DNA of 64,000 nucleotides from JBGLNL01 sp964548045 (GCA_964548045.1 CAZJQZ010000001.1:1-64000); one strand, 5' to 3'; positions 1 to 8,895 are shown, counted from the first letter of the stretch. Notes: generated by a model from the letters alone, not told the origin. Program-made: numbers and translations.

Positions 1-881
1 GTGTATGATGCCATAGGATAGTATGATTTTATGACTGCTTCAAACTTACAAGTAACCGGTGGCTCTGCCAGATTCCCGCTGACTACAGTCCGGTTAACTA
101 TCTTATTAGTAAAAAGATTCTTTAGACCCCAAAAGAGTTCTGAGGCAATCGATACCGACTCGGCACTTTCCGGGGTGCTTTCATGCCCAGTTTCAGCCTC
201 AGTCGGGTCCCTGATAATATCAGACATTATCTCACCAGGCGTTGCCGTGCTCTTTCCGGTGGTTTCCGTGACCGTCAGCAACTCGGTGACATCCACGGTT
301 CCAGTGCTTATGTCCGTCATTGCCAGCACTCGTCCGCTATCATTGATCTTCCCGATATTCTTGATATAAGCTTCATCAAAATCATTTTGCTCTTTCAGCG
401 CATCGGCAAGAGCAAACAGGGATGAAGGAGTGTCAGCCTCGCCTTTCAAGCTGATCTTGTCGGAGCCTAAGTTTATGGAATCCAAGCAGGAAGCCTGAGG
501 AATGGTAGCCAGTATCAAATCCACGGTGGCAGCCAGATTACCATAACCGGCTTCAACAGTCTCACGAGCCGTGCGTAGAGTATCAATCTCATCTTCGATC
601 TTCGCTATCTCCAGCTCTTCTTCAGGGGGACGCTTCAGCGCCTCATTCTGTTGCTCAATCGATTCAAGCTCCTCCTGTAGACCTGCCGTCTCATCAGCAG
701 CATCAGCTTCCCATTGATATGCCGGATACAAGCCACCGAGGGCTATCACTACCAGAATAAGCAGCAGGATAAGCCCCACCGGACGGGGGCGCGGGCCGTA
801 TTTTTCCCCCCATATATTGATCCGGATATCTCGGAATCCGGTAGATGAAACTGTTGGCTTATTACTACCCAGAAGTCTCAT
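1..881 (-). CDS. pilN: PilN-like type IV pilus inner-membrane assembly protein (partial, runs off the left edge)
   Basis: The reading frame opens with ATG at 881 after an AGGAG site and stays open to base 1, so the C-terminus lies outside the window. At least 293 residues are visible. There is a short basic cytoplasmic segment, one membrane helix at about residues 38-53, a coiled coil at about 60-100 and then a periplasmic domain, which is the PilN plan. It follows pilM by 39 bases in the pil operon. PilN normally bridges cytoplasmic PilM to PilO. The assignment rests on topology and gene order more than on motifs. The later part has an acidic, threonine-rich linker (about 205-250) that is longer than in typical PilN. 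Confidence 0.75.
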   Translation of the reverse strand, partial: MRLLGSNKPTVSSTGFRDIRINIWGEKYGPRPRPVGLILLLILVVIALGGLYPAYQWEADAADETAGLQEELESIEQQNEALKRPPEEELEIAKIEDEIDTLRTARETVEAGYGNLAATVDLILATIPQASCLDSINLGSDKISLKGEADTPSSLFALADALKEQNDFDEAYIKNIGKINDSGRVLAMTDISTGTVDVTELLTVTETTGKSTATPGEIMSDIIRDPTEAETGHESTPESAESVSIASELFWGLKNLFTNKIVNRTVVSGNLAEPPVTCKFEAVIKSYYPMASY

Positions 882-920
882 AGTTCTGCTCTCCTCTTCA
901 ACCTATGTTTGGCTCCAGTG

Positions 921-1793
921 TCATCCCCGAAGGGCAAGCCCAATATTAACCGCATACGAAGCGATCGGGAAAGACGGGTCATGTGAAAACGGAACCATCA
1001 GCGATTTGATGGGATATTCAATTTCCTCCTGAATGACCATCGCTGTATCCGGCGTATCCGCCATCTCACCGCTCAGATAGACCGGAGTGTCTGAAGTTAT
1101 GGGATTGTCTGTATGCTCACGATTGTAAAATTCCATCGTTCTGACTATTTCTCCACCCAAACGCCGCACGTTATCTTCCAGAATCATGTCTCCCTTTTTA
1201 GGAATGAAAGTTCGCATTATGGAAGGGACACCTTCGGCCACCACAGTAATCCCAAAGTTGTCCGGTTCCAAATCCAGCAGCAAGCCATCGCGACAATTGA
1301 CTGCTCTTGCCAGTGCCAGCGCTTTGAGATCCAAAATGTATGGCTTTACTCTGGCCTGACCCAAAGCCGCAATCAGAAGATCTATTGGTTCTCTCGGCAC
1401 TCCCACCACAAATACGTCCTGCCTGTTGCCTTTAGAACCCATAATTTGCCAGGTGAGATACAATTCTTCCAAGGGAAGTGGCATTTCTTTCTGAGATGCT
1501 CGGCGAATATTAACAGTCAGTTCACTGGATTTTACTTTTGGCACGCTCAAAATGCGGAACGTAAAATGCAGCCCGGTCAAGCTCAGGATGATTTTTTCTC
1601 TTTTCCTTTTTGCCCCCTTGAGCAGAGCCTTCACAGCTTCAGCCAATGCCTTTTGCTCAAGAACAGTGCCGTCTCTGACTACCCCTGGCTCAAGAGGAAC
1701 ACTCCCCCACCATTCGATCGTCTTTCCGTTCAGAACCAAGCCTTTTATGTTGTTGGATTCAATATTTAGTGTGGTGACTGCTTTTGAAAACAT
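921..1793 (-). CDS. pilM: PilM-like actin-fold ATPase of type IV pilus assembly
   Basis: The 290-residue protein starts with the FSKAVTTLNIE strand typical of PilM/FtsA-like actin folds. It continues with a conserved central LLIAALGQARVKPYILDLKA-like subdomain 1C region and a LLLDL nucleotide-binding strand near residue 170. It has no signal peptide or membrane segment, so it acts on the cytoplasmic face, where PilM binds the N-terminus of PilN. At 290 residues it is shorter than the usual 340-360, because the last actin-fold strands are trimmed. It lies 12 bases after pilO and before pilN. The order pilO-pilM-pilN differs from the proteobacterial pilMNOP order. Confidence 0.8.
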   Translation of the reverse strand: MFSKAVTTLNIESNNIKGLVLNGKTIEWWGSVPLEPGVVRDGTVLEQKALAEAVKALLKGAKRKREKIILSLTGLHFTFRILSVPKVKSSELTVNIRRASQKEMPLPLEELYLTWQIMGSKGNRQDVFVVGVPREPIDLLIAALGQARVKPYILDLKALALARAVNCRDGLLLDLEPDNFGITVVAEGVPSIMRTFIPKKGDMILEDNVRRLGGEIVRTMEFYNREHTDNPITSDTPVYLSGEMADTPDTAMVIQEEIEYPIKSLMVPFSHDPSFPIASYAVNIGLALRG

Positions 1794-1805
1794 TGCGGTT
1801 CTCCT

Positions 1806-2438
1806 TTATCCATTAGAAGCAGGTGTTCCTGATTCCACTGGCGCTGGCAGGGAATAAACTTCTCCACTCAAACTGGCTCGCCAGGAACCACCTTTTCCGC
1901 TGAGTGATACGTCCTTTACCACGATCGTTGTTAGTTCCTTCCCGCCTATGGTCCCCTTCTCCAGTTTATCTATGAAATCCCTGACGTTTCGAAGAGTACC
2001 GGTCGGAGTCAATCTGAAACTGACCTTGTAGTATTCATTCTCTAAAACTTTCACCTGCTGTGCCGGATTAATACCCCCAAGAGGGAGAATGTTCACATTG
2101 CTTTCCTCAGCTGCCTGAAGGAGTATTTCCATCACATTATTGCTGCTTAGGTCAACAGGAAAGAGAGTCTTTTCAGCTTCCAGCTCATTCCTGCGTTCTG
2201 CCAGCAATTCGTCTAGGTGCTCCGGCTCTCTGAGCTTCAGCCGGTTCCATTCAAGCTCGGCCGATGTTATTTGAGGATCAAGGTCATCCTGTTTTGTCTG
2301 CTCATCATTGTAAAGGATACCAAGATAGATGTATCCTCCCACTGCAAGCAGTATAATGACCCCGCAGATGATTTGAGCATACTTCTGGGAGATTTTGACC
2401 TTCGGCATGCGCACGTTTTTCACTTCAATCTTTTTCAT
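1806..2438 (-). CDS. pilO: PilO-like inner-membrane pilus alignment protein
   Basis: This is a 210-residue protein with a basic cytoplasmic tail, one membrane helix at about residues 21-42, a coiled coil at about 45-90 and a periplasmic domain. The periplasmic part has the YYKVSFRLTPTGTLRNVRDFIDKLE stretch typical of the ferredoxin-like fold of PilO/GspM. PilO pairs with PilN to connect the cytoplasmic motor to the envelope. A GAGGG site precedes the ATG. It lies between pilC and pilM. In a bacterium that may be monoderm, the complex would need no outer-membrane secretin, and none is encoded here. Confidence 0.75.
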   Translation of the reverse strand: MKKIEVKNVRMPKVKISQKYAQIICGVIILLAVGGYIYLGILYNDEQTKQDDLDPQITSAELEWNRLKLREPEHLDELLAERRNELEAEKTLFPVDLSSNNVMEILLQAAEESNVNILPLGGINPAQQVKVLENEYYKVSFRLTPTGTLRNVRDFIDKLEKGTIGGKELTTIVVKDVSLSGKGGSWRASLSGEVYSLPAPVESGTPASNG

Positions 2439-2497
2439 TTTGCTGCCCTCGTTTTGCCAGATAAATTATATCTACATTCCCATTCATGATGCATAAT

Positions 2498-3706
2498 TCA
2501 CGACACAGTTCCAAGAATAGTATACATAGGCATGATCACCGCCAATGCTATGAAACCAACAGCCACAGCAATACCTACCACGATTAACGGTTCCATCATG
2601 GATGTAAGAACATCAAGCCGATTGGAAACCTCACTCTCATAAAAGGTCGCCACATTTTCCAAACTACTGTCAAGAGTACCGGTTTGCTCTCCTACCGTCA
2701 TCATTTGCACCAGCAAAGGCGGAAATATCTTGTTCATCGCCATTGGCTTGGATAGTCCGTGCCCTTGCACAAGTCCCTCTTGGACCTCTTTCAGGGCATT
2801 GCTAACAACACTGTTAGGGGCTACCTGAACCACTATATCCATTATACGGGGAAGTGGAACACCTGCTGCCATGAGGGTGGAGCCGGTTCGGCTGAACAGT
2901 GCCAAGTTACTAAAAAGCACAACAACCTTTATCAACGGTATTCGCAAGAGCGCCCTGTCTCGCAATCGCTGCCCTGATGGAGTTCTCATGTACAGAACAG
3001 CCGCGATAATGGCCCCAATAACTACTGCAAAGAGAAGGAGAACATTATCACTCGCAAAATCACTGGTATACTTAAGTATTTTGGTTGGTAATGGTAATTC
3101 AGCTTCCATTGCATCAAACATATCCAGCAATTTTGGAAGAACATATGTCACCAGTATTAAAATTACAAGAAAAGCTACAATTAAGATAATCATCGGATAC
3201 GTCAAAGCCCGTTTAACCTTTTTAACTGCCACCTGGCCTCTCTCAATATAATCAACAGCCTGCCTCAGGGCAAGGGCAAGGTCACCACTATGTTCCCCCG
3301 CTGTTGCCATATGAACATATATCTCTGAAAATGCGTTCGGGTACTTGCTAAGTGCGTCGGAAAAAGAACCGCCACCTTCCAGTTCGGTTCTCAACCCGGC
3401 GATAACCTTCCGGAAAGAAGCTCTTTCGGCTTGCACCTCAAGCAGTTGCAATGCCTGTGGAAGGGTAAGCCCGGCTTCCAAGAGAGTTGCCAACTGGCGG
3501 GAGAAGTTGGTTACATCTTCAGATTTGACACCATACAGGGAAGGGAAAACCTCCTCCAGTTTGGGCATTGGCCTTACCTTGCTTATGCTGACGATCGTAT
3601 ATCCTGCATTTGCCAGTGATTCCTCTGCCTGGCTCGAGTTCGCTACGTCAAGAGTTCCCTTGACAGTATTCCCATCAGCGTCCTGCGCTACATACTTGTA
3701 TGGCAT
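2498..3706 (-). CDS. pilC: Type IV pilus platform protein PilC / type II secretion GspF family
   Basis: This polytopic platform protein sits in the inner membrane and couples the PilB motor to the growing pilus. Two homologous GspF domains are visible, each with an F(S)RQLATLLEAGL-type or FSRTGSTLMAAGVPL-type signature. Membrane segments lie near residues 165-195, 215-240 and at the C-terminus. An N-terminal MPYKYVAQDADG segment is typical of the family. I chose ATG at 3706 because a GGAG site stands nine bases upstream and this matches the usual family start. The longer frame from 3748 would overlap pilB. Length with this start is 402 residues, which is normal. Confidence 0.92.
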   Translation of the reverse strand: MPYKYVAQDADGNTVKGTLDVANSSQAEESLANAGYTIVSISKVRPMPKLEEVFPSLYGVKSEDVTNFSRQLATLLEAGLTLPQALQLLEVQAERASFRKVIAGLRTELEGGGSFSDALSKYPNAFSEIYVHMATAGEHSGDLALALRQAVDYIERGQVAVKKVKRALTYPMIILIVAFLVILILVTYVLPKLLDMFDAMEAELPLPTKILKYTSDFASDNVLLLFAVVIGAIIAAVLYMRTPSGQRLRDRALLRIPLIKVVVLFSNLALFSRTGSTLMAAGVPLPRIMDIVVQVAPNSVVSNALKEVQEGLVQGHGLSKPMAMNKIFPPLLVQMMTVGEQTGTLDSSLENVATFYESEVSNRLDVLTSMMEPLIVVGIAVAVGFIALAVIMPMYTILGTVS

Positions 3707-3734
3707 AATTGCTCGCTCCAGATAAATTCCATAT

Positions 3735-5576
3735 TTACCTCTGCCCAACAGAGAAGACGCTGCGTATCACTTCCGAGGGAGTTGTGATTCCTTCCTTCAC
3801 CTTTTGCATGCCGTCGTATCGCATGGTTATCAGCCCTTCCCTGAGTGCCTGCGCTTTCATTTCCCCGGCGTTGGCATTGTCGACCAGCATCTGCCTGAGA
3901 TCTTCACTCATGTGGAGAACTTCGAATACGCCAATCCGGCCCAGATAGCCGGTTTCGTTACACAAATTGCATCCCTTACCCATATAAAAAGTGGTTTCTC
4001 CCTTTCCCATCTCTGCCTCATACGCATCCATCTCTTCCGGTGATGGCGTAAAAGAAATGCGGCAATGAGGACATATTCGACGCGTCATTCGCTGAGCTAC
4101 AACCCCTATGAGAGTCGATGCAATGAGGTACGGCTCGACCCCCAAATCCATGAGGCGGAAAATCGTACTGATGCTATCATTGGCATGCACCGAAGAAAAA
4201 AGAAGATGTCCGGTCATAGCGGCCTGAGCTGCCAGGCTTGCTGTCTCACCATCACGAATCTCGCCCACCATCATAATATCAGGATCATGGCGCAGGAATG
4301 TCCGCAAGCCAGTGGGGAAAGTTATCCCAGCTTTGGGATTGACCTGCACCTGGGTGAGATTTTTAAAATGGAACTCGATCGGGTCTTCAATTGTCATGAT
4401 ATTGAGCGAGTTGTGATCGAGCCGACTGATGGAAGCATACAGGGTTGTAGTTTTGCCGGACCCTGTAGGCCCACTAGACAATATCATTCCATAGGAACTC
4501 TTCAGCAATTCATTGTATTTGTTAAATGATTCGTCTGAGAACCCCAGATTCTCCATTTCAATAAAGGATCGTTCCTTTTCCAATATGCGCAGTGTCGCTC
4601 TCTCTCCGTTTACTGTTCCGGTAGTTGCAACTCTAATATCCACAAGCTGGCCACCGCTCTTGACTGAAAATTGACCGTCCTGGGGCCGTCTCTGCTCTGC
4701 AATATCTAAACCAGCCATGACCTTCAATCTGGTGATCAAAGCTGAGTGAGCACTTAATGGCAAGCTGGCGCTATCATGAAGTATTCCATCAATCCGGTAT
4801 CTGACCCGCACCCTGGATTCCTGGGGTTCGATGTGGATATCAGACGCCCGGTCTCTTATTGCCTGTGAGACCATCAAATCGAAAGTCTGGACAATTGGTG
4901 ATTGGGCAATGGCTTCCAAGTCAATGGCGCCACCTGCTTCTCCTAGTTGGTAGGGGGCAAATTGACTGAGCTGTTTTGCAATCTCGTCAGTAGTATTGTA
5001 ATGAAGATTGATGGCCTGCTCGATCTGGCTGGGAATGCCCAGCATGGGCTCGACGCTCATTTTTGCTTCGGCCTGCAAGTCCTCGATAGCATAAATATCT
5101 GTCGGGTCAGCCATAACGACATAGAGCACATTCTCGATAATATCGAGGGGAATAAGCATGTGTTTATTTGCCGTTTCTTCGGATATCAGCTTCAATGCTT
5201 CAGGCTGAACAGTGTGTCTCTTCAGATCAATCAGGGGCATGTTCAACTGGATACTGAGCGCAGTCGCCAGTTGTTCGGGGGTAACTACGTCCTGTTCTGC
5301 CAGGACTTCCCTCAAGCTTTTCCCCTGTTTGAGCTGAACATCGAGGGCATGCCCCAACTCTTCTGCACTGAGCAAATCTGCTTCAAGGAGAATGTCACCG
5401 AGACTTTTGCCTCTATTGGCTTTTTGTTGCTCGGCTATTACATCCCGCGTCTTTTCTTTCTTCCGCTTCTCCTGCCCATCTATAGCCTCACCCAACTGCT
5501 CAGCCCCGAGCAAATCTGCCTCGATAAAACTATTGCCCAAATTTTGATCCGTGTTGTCTCTTGATACGTCCGCCAT
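3735..5576 (-). CDS. pilB: Type IV pilus extension ATPase PilB / GspE family
   Basis: This hexameric secretion ATPase of 613 residues drives pilus polymerisation at the cytoplasmic membrane. It has an N-terminal MshEN-type region, then the GspE core with Walker A GPTGSGKTTT (about residue 365), the Asp box, Walker B and His box, and a zinc-binding CPHC...CNLC motif near residues 505-545. The N-terminus carries three tandem versions of a helical unit: residues 16-33, 62-79 and a degenerate one at 89-107. Single-domain PilB proteins usually have one or two. The MshEN fold is a known c-di-GMP binder, but this sequence does not prove binding here. Confidence 0.93.
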   Translation of the reverse strand: MADVSRDNTDQNLGNSFIEADLLGAEQLGEAIDGQEKRKKEKTRDVIAEQQKANRGKSLGDILLEADLLSAEELGHALDVQLKQGKSLREVLAEQDVVTPEQLATALSIQLNMPLIDLKRHTVQPEALKLISEETANKHMLIPLDIIENVLYVVMADPTDIYAIEDLQAEAKMSVEPMLGIPSQIEQAINLHYNTTDEIAKQLSQFAPYQLGEAGGAIDLEAIAQSPIVQTFDLMVSQAIRDRASDIHIEPQESRVRVRYRIDGILHDSASLPLSAHSALITRLKVMAGLDIAEQRRPQDGQFSVKSGGQLVDIRVATTGTVNGERATLRILEKERSFIEMENLGFSDESFNKYNELLKSSYGMILSSGPTGSGKTTTLYASISRLDHNSLNIMTIEDPIEFHFKNLTQVQVNPKAGITFPTGLRTFLRHDPDIMMVGEIRDGETASLAAQAAMTGHLLFSSVHANDSISTIFRLMDLGVEPYLIASTLIGVVAQRMTRRICPHCRISFTPSPEEMDAYEAEMGKGETTFYMGKGCNLCNETGYLGRIGVFEVLHMSEDLRQMLVDNANAGEMKAQALREGLITMRYDGMQKVKEGITTPSEVIRSVFSVGQR

Positions 5577-5610
5577 TATTTCCTGCTGTCAATAACCAGA
5601 CAAAGATACT

Positions 5611-5982
5611 TTAACTCTTTCCCAGCCAGGATGCGATTTTACCCAGCAGGGTAGCATTTTCCACTGGCTTGCTGATATATTCGTTTGCGCCAACTTTGAG
5701 CCCCGTGGTCCTGTCGGCATCCTGCCCTTTGGCAGAAAGCATTATTATAGGAAGACTGGCCGTTTTGGGATCAGATCGCAACCGATTGCACACCTCGTAT
5801 CCATCAAGCCCGGGAAGCATTACATCCAAAATGAGCAGATCGACATCTTCTTTTTGAGCCGTCATAAGCCCCTGTAAACCATTTGCAGCGGTGAGCACTT
5901 CATACCCCTCTTTCTCGAGGGCATACTTCACAGCTCTTGAAAAACCTGCTTCATCATCAACCATTAGAATTCGCTTAGCGAT
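5611..5982 (-). CDS. Single-domain response regulator (CheY/PilH-like), probable ATC start codon
   Basis: This is a stand-alone receiver domain. It has the VDDE acidic pair, the phospho-acceptor Asp in LLILDVMLPGLDG, the Ser/Thr switch in IIMLSAKG and the Lys in YISKPVE. There is no output domain, so it probably acts by protein contact, perhaps on the pilus motor encoded 35 bases downstream. The first ATG (5964) lies inside the first beta strand and cuts off the usual AKRIL segment. An ATC codon at 5982 would restore it. A perfect GGAGG (5990-5994) stands seven bases before this ATC, while the 5964 ATG has no site. I therefore take 5982 as the start. A sequencing error changing ATG to ATC is possible. 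Confidence 0.85.
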   Translation of the reverse strand: MAKRILMVDDEAGFSRAVKYALEKEGYEVLTAANGLQGLMTAQKEDVDLLILDVMLPGLDGYEVCNRLRSDPKTASLPIIMLSAKGQDADRTTGLKVGANEYISKPVENATLLGKIASWLGKS

Positions 5983-6199
5983 GACGTCACCTCCAGAATA
6001 TCTGCGAACCCAACTCCAACGGAATTGGAATTGCTTTGTTCTTCGTAATCTTTTGCTTTTATCTTAAGTAAACAGGCATTATTAACAGCTTCCAGATCAT
6101 CCGGGGCCTTGAATTTGTTAATATGCGTAACCCAACAGCCATTGGGTCGTATTACCTTATAACATTCCCGCTATTGATTGTCAAGTTTTCCACCCGTTC

Positions 6200-6227
6200 T
6201 TGACATTCCATACCAATCTGCTATCAT
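6200..6227 (+). promoter_or_regulatory. Sigma-70-type promoter of gap
   Basis: TTGACA (6200-6205) and TATCAT (6222-6227) are separated by 16 bases. The expected transcript start near 6234 gives a 27-base leader that contains the GGGAGG ribosome binding site of gap. The rest of 5983-6260 shows no gene. Confidence 0.65.
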
Positions 6228-6260
6228 AGTCAAACGAATCCACAACGGGAGGGAAATTCC

Positions 6261-7274
6261 ATGACAGTCAAAATCGGGATCAACGGCTTTGGGCGGATCG
6301 GACGATTGGTTTTCAGGGCGATGCAACAATACCACCCTGATGAACTTGAAGTGCTGGCAGTTAACGACCTCACAAATGCCAGGACCAACGCTCACCTGCT
6401 GAAATACGACTCGAATTATGGGCAGTATCCGGGCACAGTGGAAGCAACCGAGGATACTATAGTCATCGATGGAAAAAATGTCAGGGTCATTGCGGAACGC
6501 GACCCCGGCAACATCCCGTGGAAGGATTTAGGAGTTGAGATCGTGCTGGAATCCACCGGGCTTTTCACCGATGCAACTAAAGCAGCTGCCCACTTGAGTG
6601 CCGGGGCCAAAAAGGTGATCATCTCCGCACCGGCCAAAAATGAAGACCTCACCGTTGTTCTCGGTGTGAATGATGACAAATACGATCCGATCAAACACCG
6701 TATCATTTCCAATGCCTCATGCACCACTAACTGCATTGCACCCGTAGTCAAAGTGCTGCATGAAAATTTTGGTCTTCTCAGAGGGCTCATGTCTACCATC
6801 CATGCCTATACGAATGACCAGCGGATTCTGGATACCTCTCATACCGATCTTCGCCGCGCCCGCACGGCAGGGGCGAGTATCATTCCCACCAGCACCGGCG
6901 CAGCCAAAGCGGTGACCCAGGTAATTCCTGAGCTTCAGGGCAAGATCCACGGGATGGCCTTCCGGATACCGACCACTACCGTTTCAGTTGTCGATTTCGT
7001 GGCCGATCTGGAACGAGAAGTCACTGGCGAAGAGGTGAACAGTGCTCTTAAAACAGCGGCAGCAGGTCCACTGAAAGGAATACTGGAATTCTGTGATGAA
7101 CCGCTGGTAAGCATTGATTTCAAACAAAATACTCACAGTTCCATCGTGGACAGCTTGAGCACTATGGTGCTTGAGGGAAGCATGGTCAAGGTGCTTTCAT
7201 GGTACGACAACGAATGGGGATATAGCTGCCGCACCGCCGATCTTGCCACATTGATAGGCAAAAAGGGATTATAA
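6261..7274 (+). CDS. gap: Type I glyceraldehyde-3-phosphate dehydrogenase
   Basis: This is a 337-residue cytosolic glycolytic and gluconeogenic enzyme that oxidises glyceraldehyde 3-phosphate to 1,3-bisphosphoglycerate. The N-terminal Rossmann motif GINGFGRIGR is followed by the catalytic segment SNASCTTNC with Cys154 as the nucleophile. The HAYTNDQ, substrate-binding and C-terminal SWYDNEWGYS motifs are all present, and the length is normal. A GGGAGG site lies seven bases before the ATG. The gene has its own promoter and converges with the hydrolase gene downstream, leaving six bases between stop codons. No pgk or tpi neighbours are seen, so it is a lone glycolytic gene. Confidence 0.97.
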   Translation: MTVKIGINGFGRIGRLVFRAMQQYHPDELEVLAVNDLTNARTNAHLLKYDSNYGQYPGTVEATEDTIVIDGKNVRVIAERDPGNIPWKDLGVEIVLESTGLFTDATKAAAHLSAGAKKVIISAPAKNEDLTVVLGVNDDKYDPIKHRIISNASCTTNCIAPVVKVLHENFGLLRGLMSTIHAYTNDQRILDTSHTDLRRARTAGASIIPTSTGAAKAVTQVIPELQGKIHGMAFRIPTTTVSVVDFVADLEREVTGEEVNSALKTAAAGPLKGILEFCDEPLVSIDFKQNTHSSIVDSLSTMVLEGSMVKVLSWYDNEWGYSCRTADLATLIGKKGL

Positions 7275-7280
7275 AGCTGA

Positions 7281-7847
7281 TCAACCTGCCTGATTCAGAA
7301 ACTCGTCCAATTTCATTATTCGGAAGAGCGGTTCCCTCAGGCAGTGTCTGTACACCTCAATAATTGCTTCGTGGTCTTCCTGTCTGAAGGCAGCACAGCA
7401 ATCCTCCAGCATGATAACTCTGAAATCGTGAGCAAGGCCATCCAATGCCGTGGTTAGAACGCAAACAGGGGTTCCGATTCCCACCACCACTATGGTATCG
7501 ACGCCCATTCCCCTTAGCTTATCATCAAGATTCGTGCCCATGAAAGCACTGAATCGCCGTTTCTCCAGAATAATATCCGATTCCTCCGGGCCGAACTCAG
7601 AGATGACCTGTGCTCCCTCTGTTCCCATAATGGAGTGAGGTTTTACTCCCGTACCGCTGAAGATAAAATCGTCAGGCAGGAAAGCATCATTGGCAAAGAT
7701 AACCGGCATCCCTTTTCCTCTGGCCGTTAACAGCAACCGCTGAATGCCGGGAATGAGGTGCCTGGCCTGAGCCCCTATCCCGGAGCGGGACCGGCTGTAG
7801 ACACTGTCTTTCAACATATCCACAATAACTACTGCTGTGTTGTTCAT
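7281..7847 (-). CDS. Isochorismatase-like cysteine hydrolase
   Basis: This 188-residue alpha/beta hydrolase belongs to the nicotinamidase/isochorismatase superfamily. The catalytic triad is visible as Asp10 (VVIVDMLKD), Lys96 (LEKRRFSAF) and Cys129 (GTPVCVLTTA), with the cis-peptide region GIGTPV before the cysteine. The metal-binding His set of true nicotinamidases (DxHxxxH) is not evident, so the substrate is unknown. Amide or N-carbamoyl hydrolysis is an inference. The start at 7847 has GGAG six bases upstream. A longer frame reaching 7925 would run into the RNase P RNA gene and is rejected. Confidence 0.85.
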   Translation of the reverse strand: MNNTAVVIVDMLKDSVYSRSRSGIGAQARHLIPGIQRLLLTARGKGMPVIFANDAFLPDDFIFSGTGVKPHSIMGTEGAQVISEFGPEESDIILEKRRFSAFMGTNLDDKLRGMGVDTIVVVGIGTPVCVLTTALDGLAHDFRVIMLEDCCAAFRQEDHEAIIEVYRHCLREPLFRIMKLDEFLNQAG

Positions 7848-7868
7848 CACCGCTCCATAAAAAATCGA

Positions 7869-8227
7869 CCAAGTAAACCTGTAAGCCGAGTCCTGTCCTC
7901 CGCGAAAACGCGGAGTGGTGACCATCTATCTAGCCCTTCCGTTACCGAAAGGATCAAGCGACCTACCCGGGGACAGGCCGGGCGCCTTTCGTCCCTCTAT
8001 TCGGTCTTGCTCCAGATGGGGTTTACCCGCCATCCGCCTCACGGCGAACGCGGTGAGCTCTTACCTCACCATTTCACCCTTACCCGCATGAGCGGGCGGT
8101 ATGTTTCTGTGGCACTTTCCGAGGGTTGCCCCTCCTGGGTGTTACCCAGCACCCTGCCCGGTGGAGCTCGGACTTTCCTCCACAACACCGCTATGGCAGT
8201 ATCATGGCGGTCACCCGGTTTACTTGG
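7869..8227 (-). ncRNA. rnpB: RNase P RNA, bacterial class A
   Basis: Read on the minus strand, the segment contains the universally conserved GAGGAAAGTCC (8168-8178) and GCAGGGTGC. It also has the GGTAAGGGTGAAA-like and AGAGCTCACCGC blocks, the AAACCCCATCTGGAGCAAG block, CCGGGTAG, and GGACAGGACTCGGCTTA near the 3' end. The two ends form helix P1, an 11-base perfect pairing of 8217-8227 with 7869-7879. The RNA is the catalytic part of RNase P, which matures tRNA 5' ends. A run of six T follows P1 and may end transcription. A GATAAT hexamer just upstream (near 8230) is a possible -10 box. The 150 bases between it and comEA show no other gene. Confidence 0.96.
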
Positions 8228-8337
8228 CCGATTATCACTCTCGATTGATGCAAAACTGCATGATTTGCATCCAGCCCGGGGACTTTCGGCAGATGTGATT
8301 GTATCAACAAAACGATAGGCCTGCAACTCGGGCTCTC

Positions 8338-8366
8338 TTGACTTGGCCCCCTCCTTCCTCCATACT
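8338..8366 (+). promoter_or_regulatory. Promoter of comEA-comEC
   Basis: TTGACT (8338-8343) and CATACT (8361-8366) are separated by 17 bases. The ATG of comEA is at 8380, so the expected mRNA leader is only about seven bases and lacks a ribosome binding site. Confidence 0.6.
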
Positions 8367-8379
8367 ATCGACGGAATAA

Positions 8380-8895
8380 ATGGAAAAACTGCGCGTTCCC
8401 ATTATCGTCCTTTTGCTGATTGCCATCGCCGCCGGCGCAGCAGTATTTGTTCTCCGGCAAAACACCTCAAGCTGCCCTGTGGAAATCACCCTGCCCACAC
8501 CTTCCGAAGAGATCGAGATTTACGTGAGCGGGGAAGTGCAGTCCCCCGGCAATTACACTCTGCGTGAAAGCTCCCGGATTGCCGATGCCATTGAAGCGGC
8601 CGGGGGATTCACTGCCGATGCCGACCAATCGGGGATCAACCTGGCAAGGCCCCTGCGGGATGGAGACAAGGTACAAGTCTACACAATCGGAGAAACCTCT
8701 CAGCTCATCAACATTAACACTGCTGAAACCTGGCTTCTCGAAGCCCTGCCGGGTATCGGCGAGTCCACAGCGCAGGCAATTATCGAATACCGCACCGAGA
8801 ACGGCCCCTTTGAATCCACTGGCGATTTGAAAAAGATAAAGGGCATCGGTGATTCGACCTTCGCAAAACTGAAAGATAAAATCACGGTGTATTGA
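8380..8895 (+). CDS. comEA: ComEA family DNA-binding competence protein
   Basis: The 171-residue protein has an N-terminal membrane anchor (about residues 5-25), an extracytoplasmic SLBB domain (about 45-110; IYVSGEVQSPGNYTL, RPLRDGDKVQV) and a C-terminal tandem helix-hairpin-helix domain (LININTA, LPGIGESTAQAIIEYR, IKGIGDSTFAKLKDKI). ComEA binds incoming double-stranded DNA outside the membrane and passes it to ComEC. Its stop codon overlaps the ComEC start (TGATG), so the two are translationally coupled. Together with the pil genes at 1-5982 this suggests natural transformation. The start has no ribosome binding site but a promoter placed for a leaderless mRNA. Confidence 0.93.
   Translation: MEKLRVPIIVLLLIAIAAGAAVFVLRQNTSSCPVEITLPTPSEEIEIYVSGEVQSPGNYTLRESSRIADAIEAAGGFTADADQSGINLARPLRDGDKVQVYTIGETSQLININTAETWLLEALPGIGESTAQAIIEYRTENGPFESTGDLKKIKGIGDSTFAKLKDKITVY

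Noticed and set aside
40..425. Plus-strand open frames at the left edge
   Set aside because: They are mirror frames of the PilN-like gene on the minus strand, which is open across the whole segment and fits the operon.
7848..7925. Upstream extension of the cysteine hydrolase reading frame
   Set aside because: It runs into the 3' end of the RNase P RNA gene, while the ATG at 7847 has a proper GGAG site and fits the family start.
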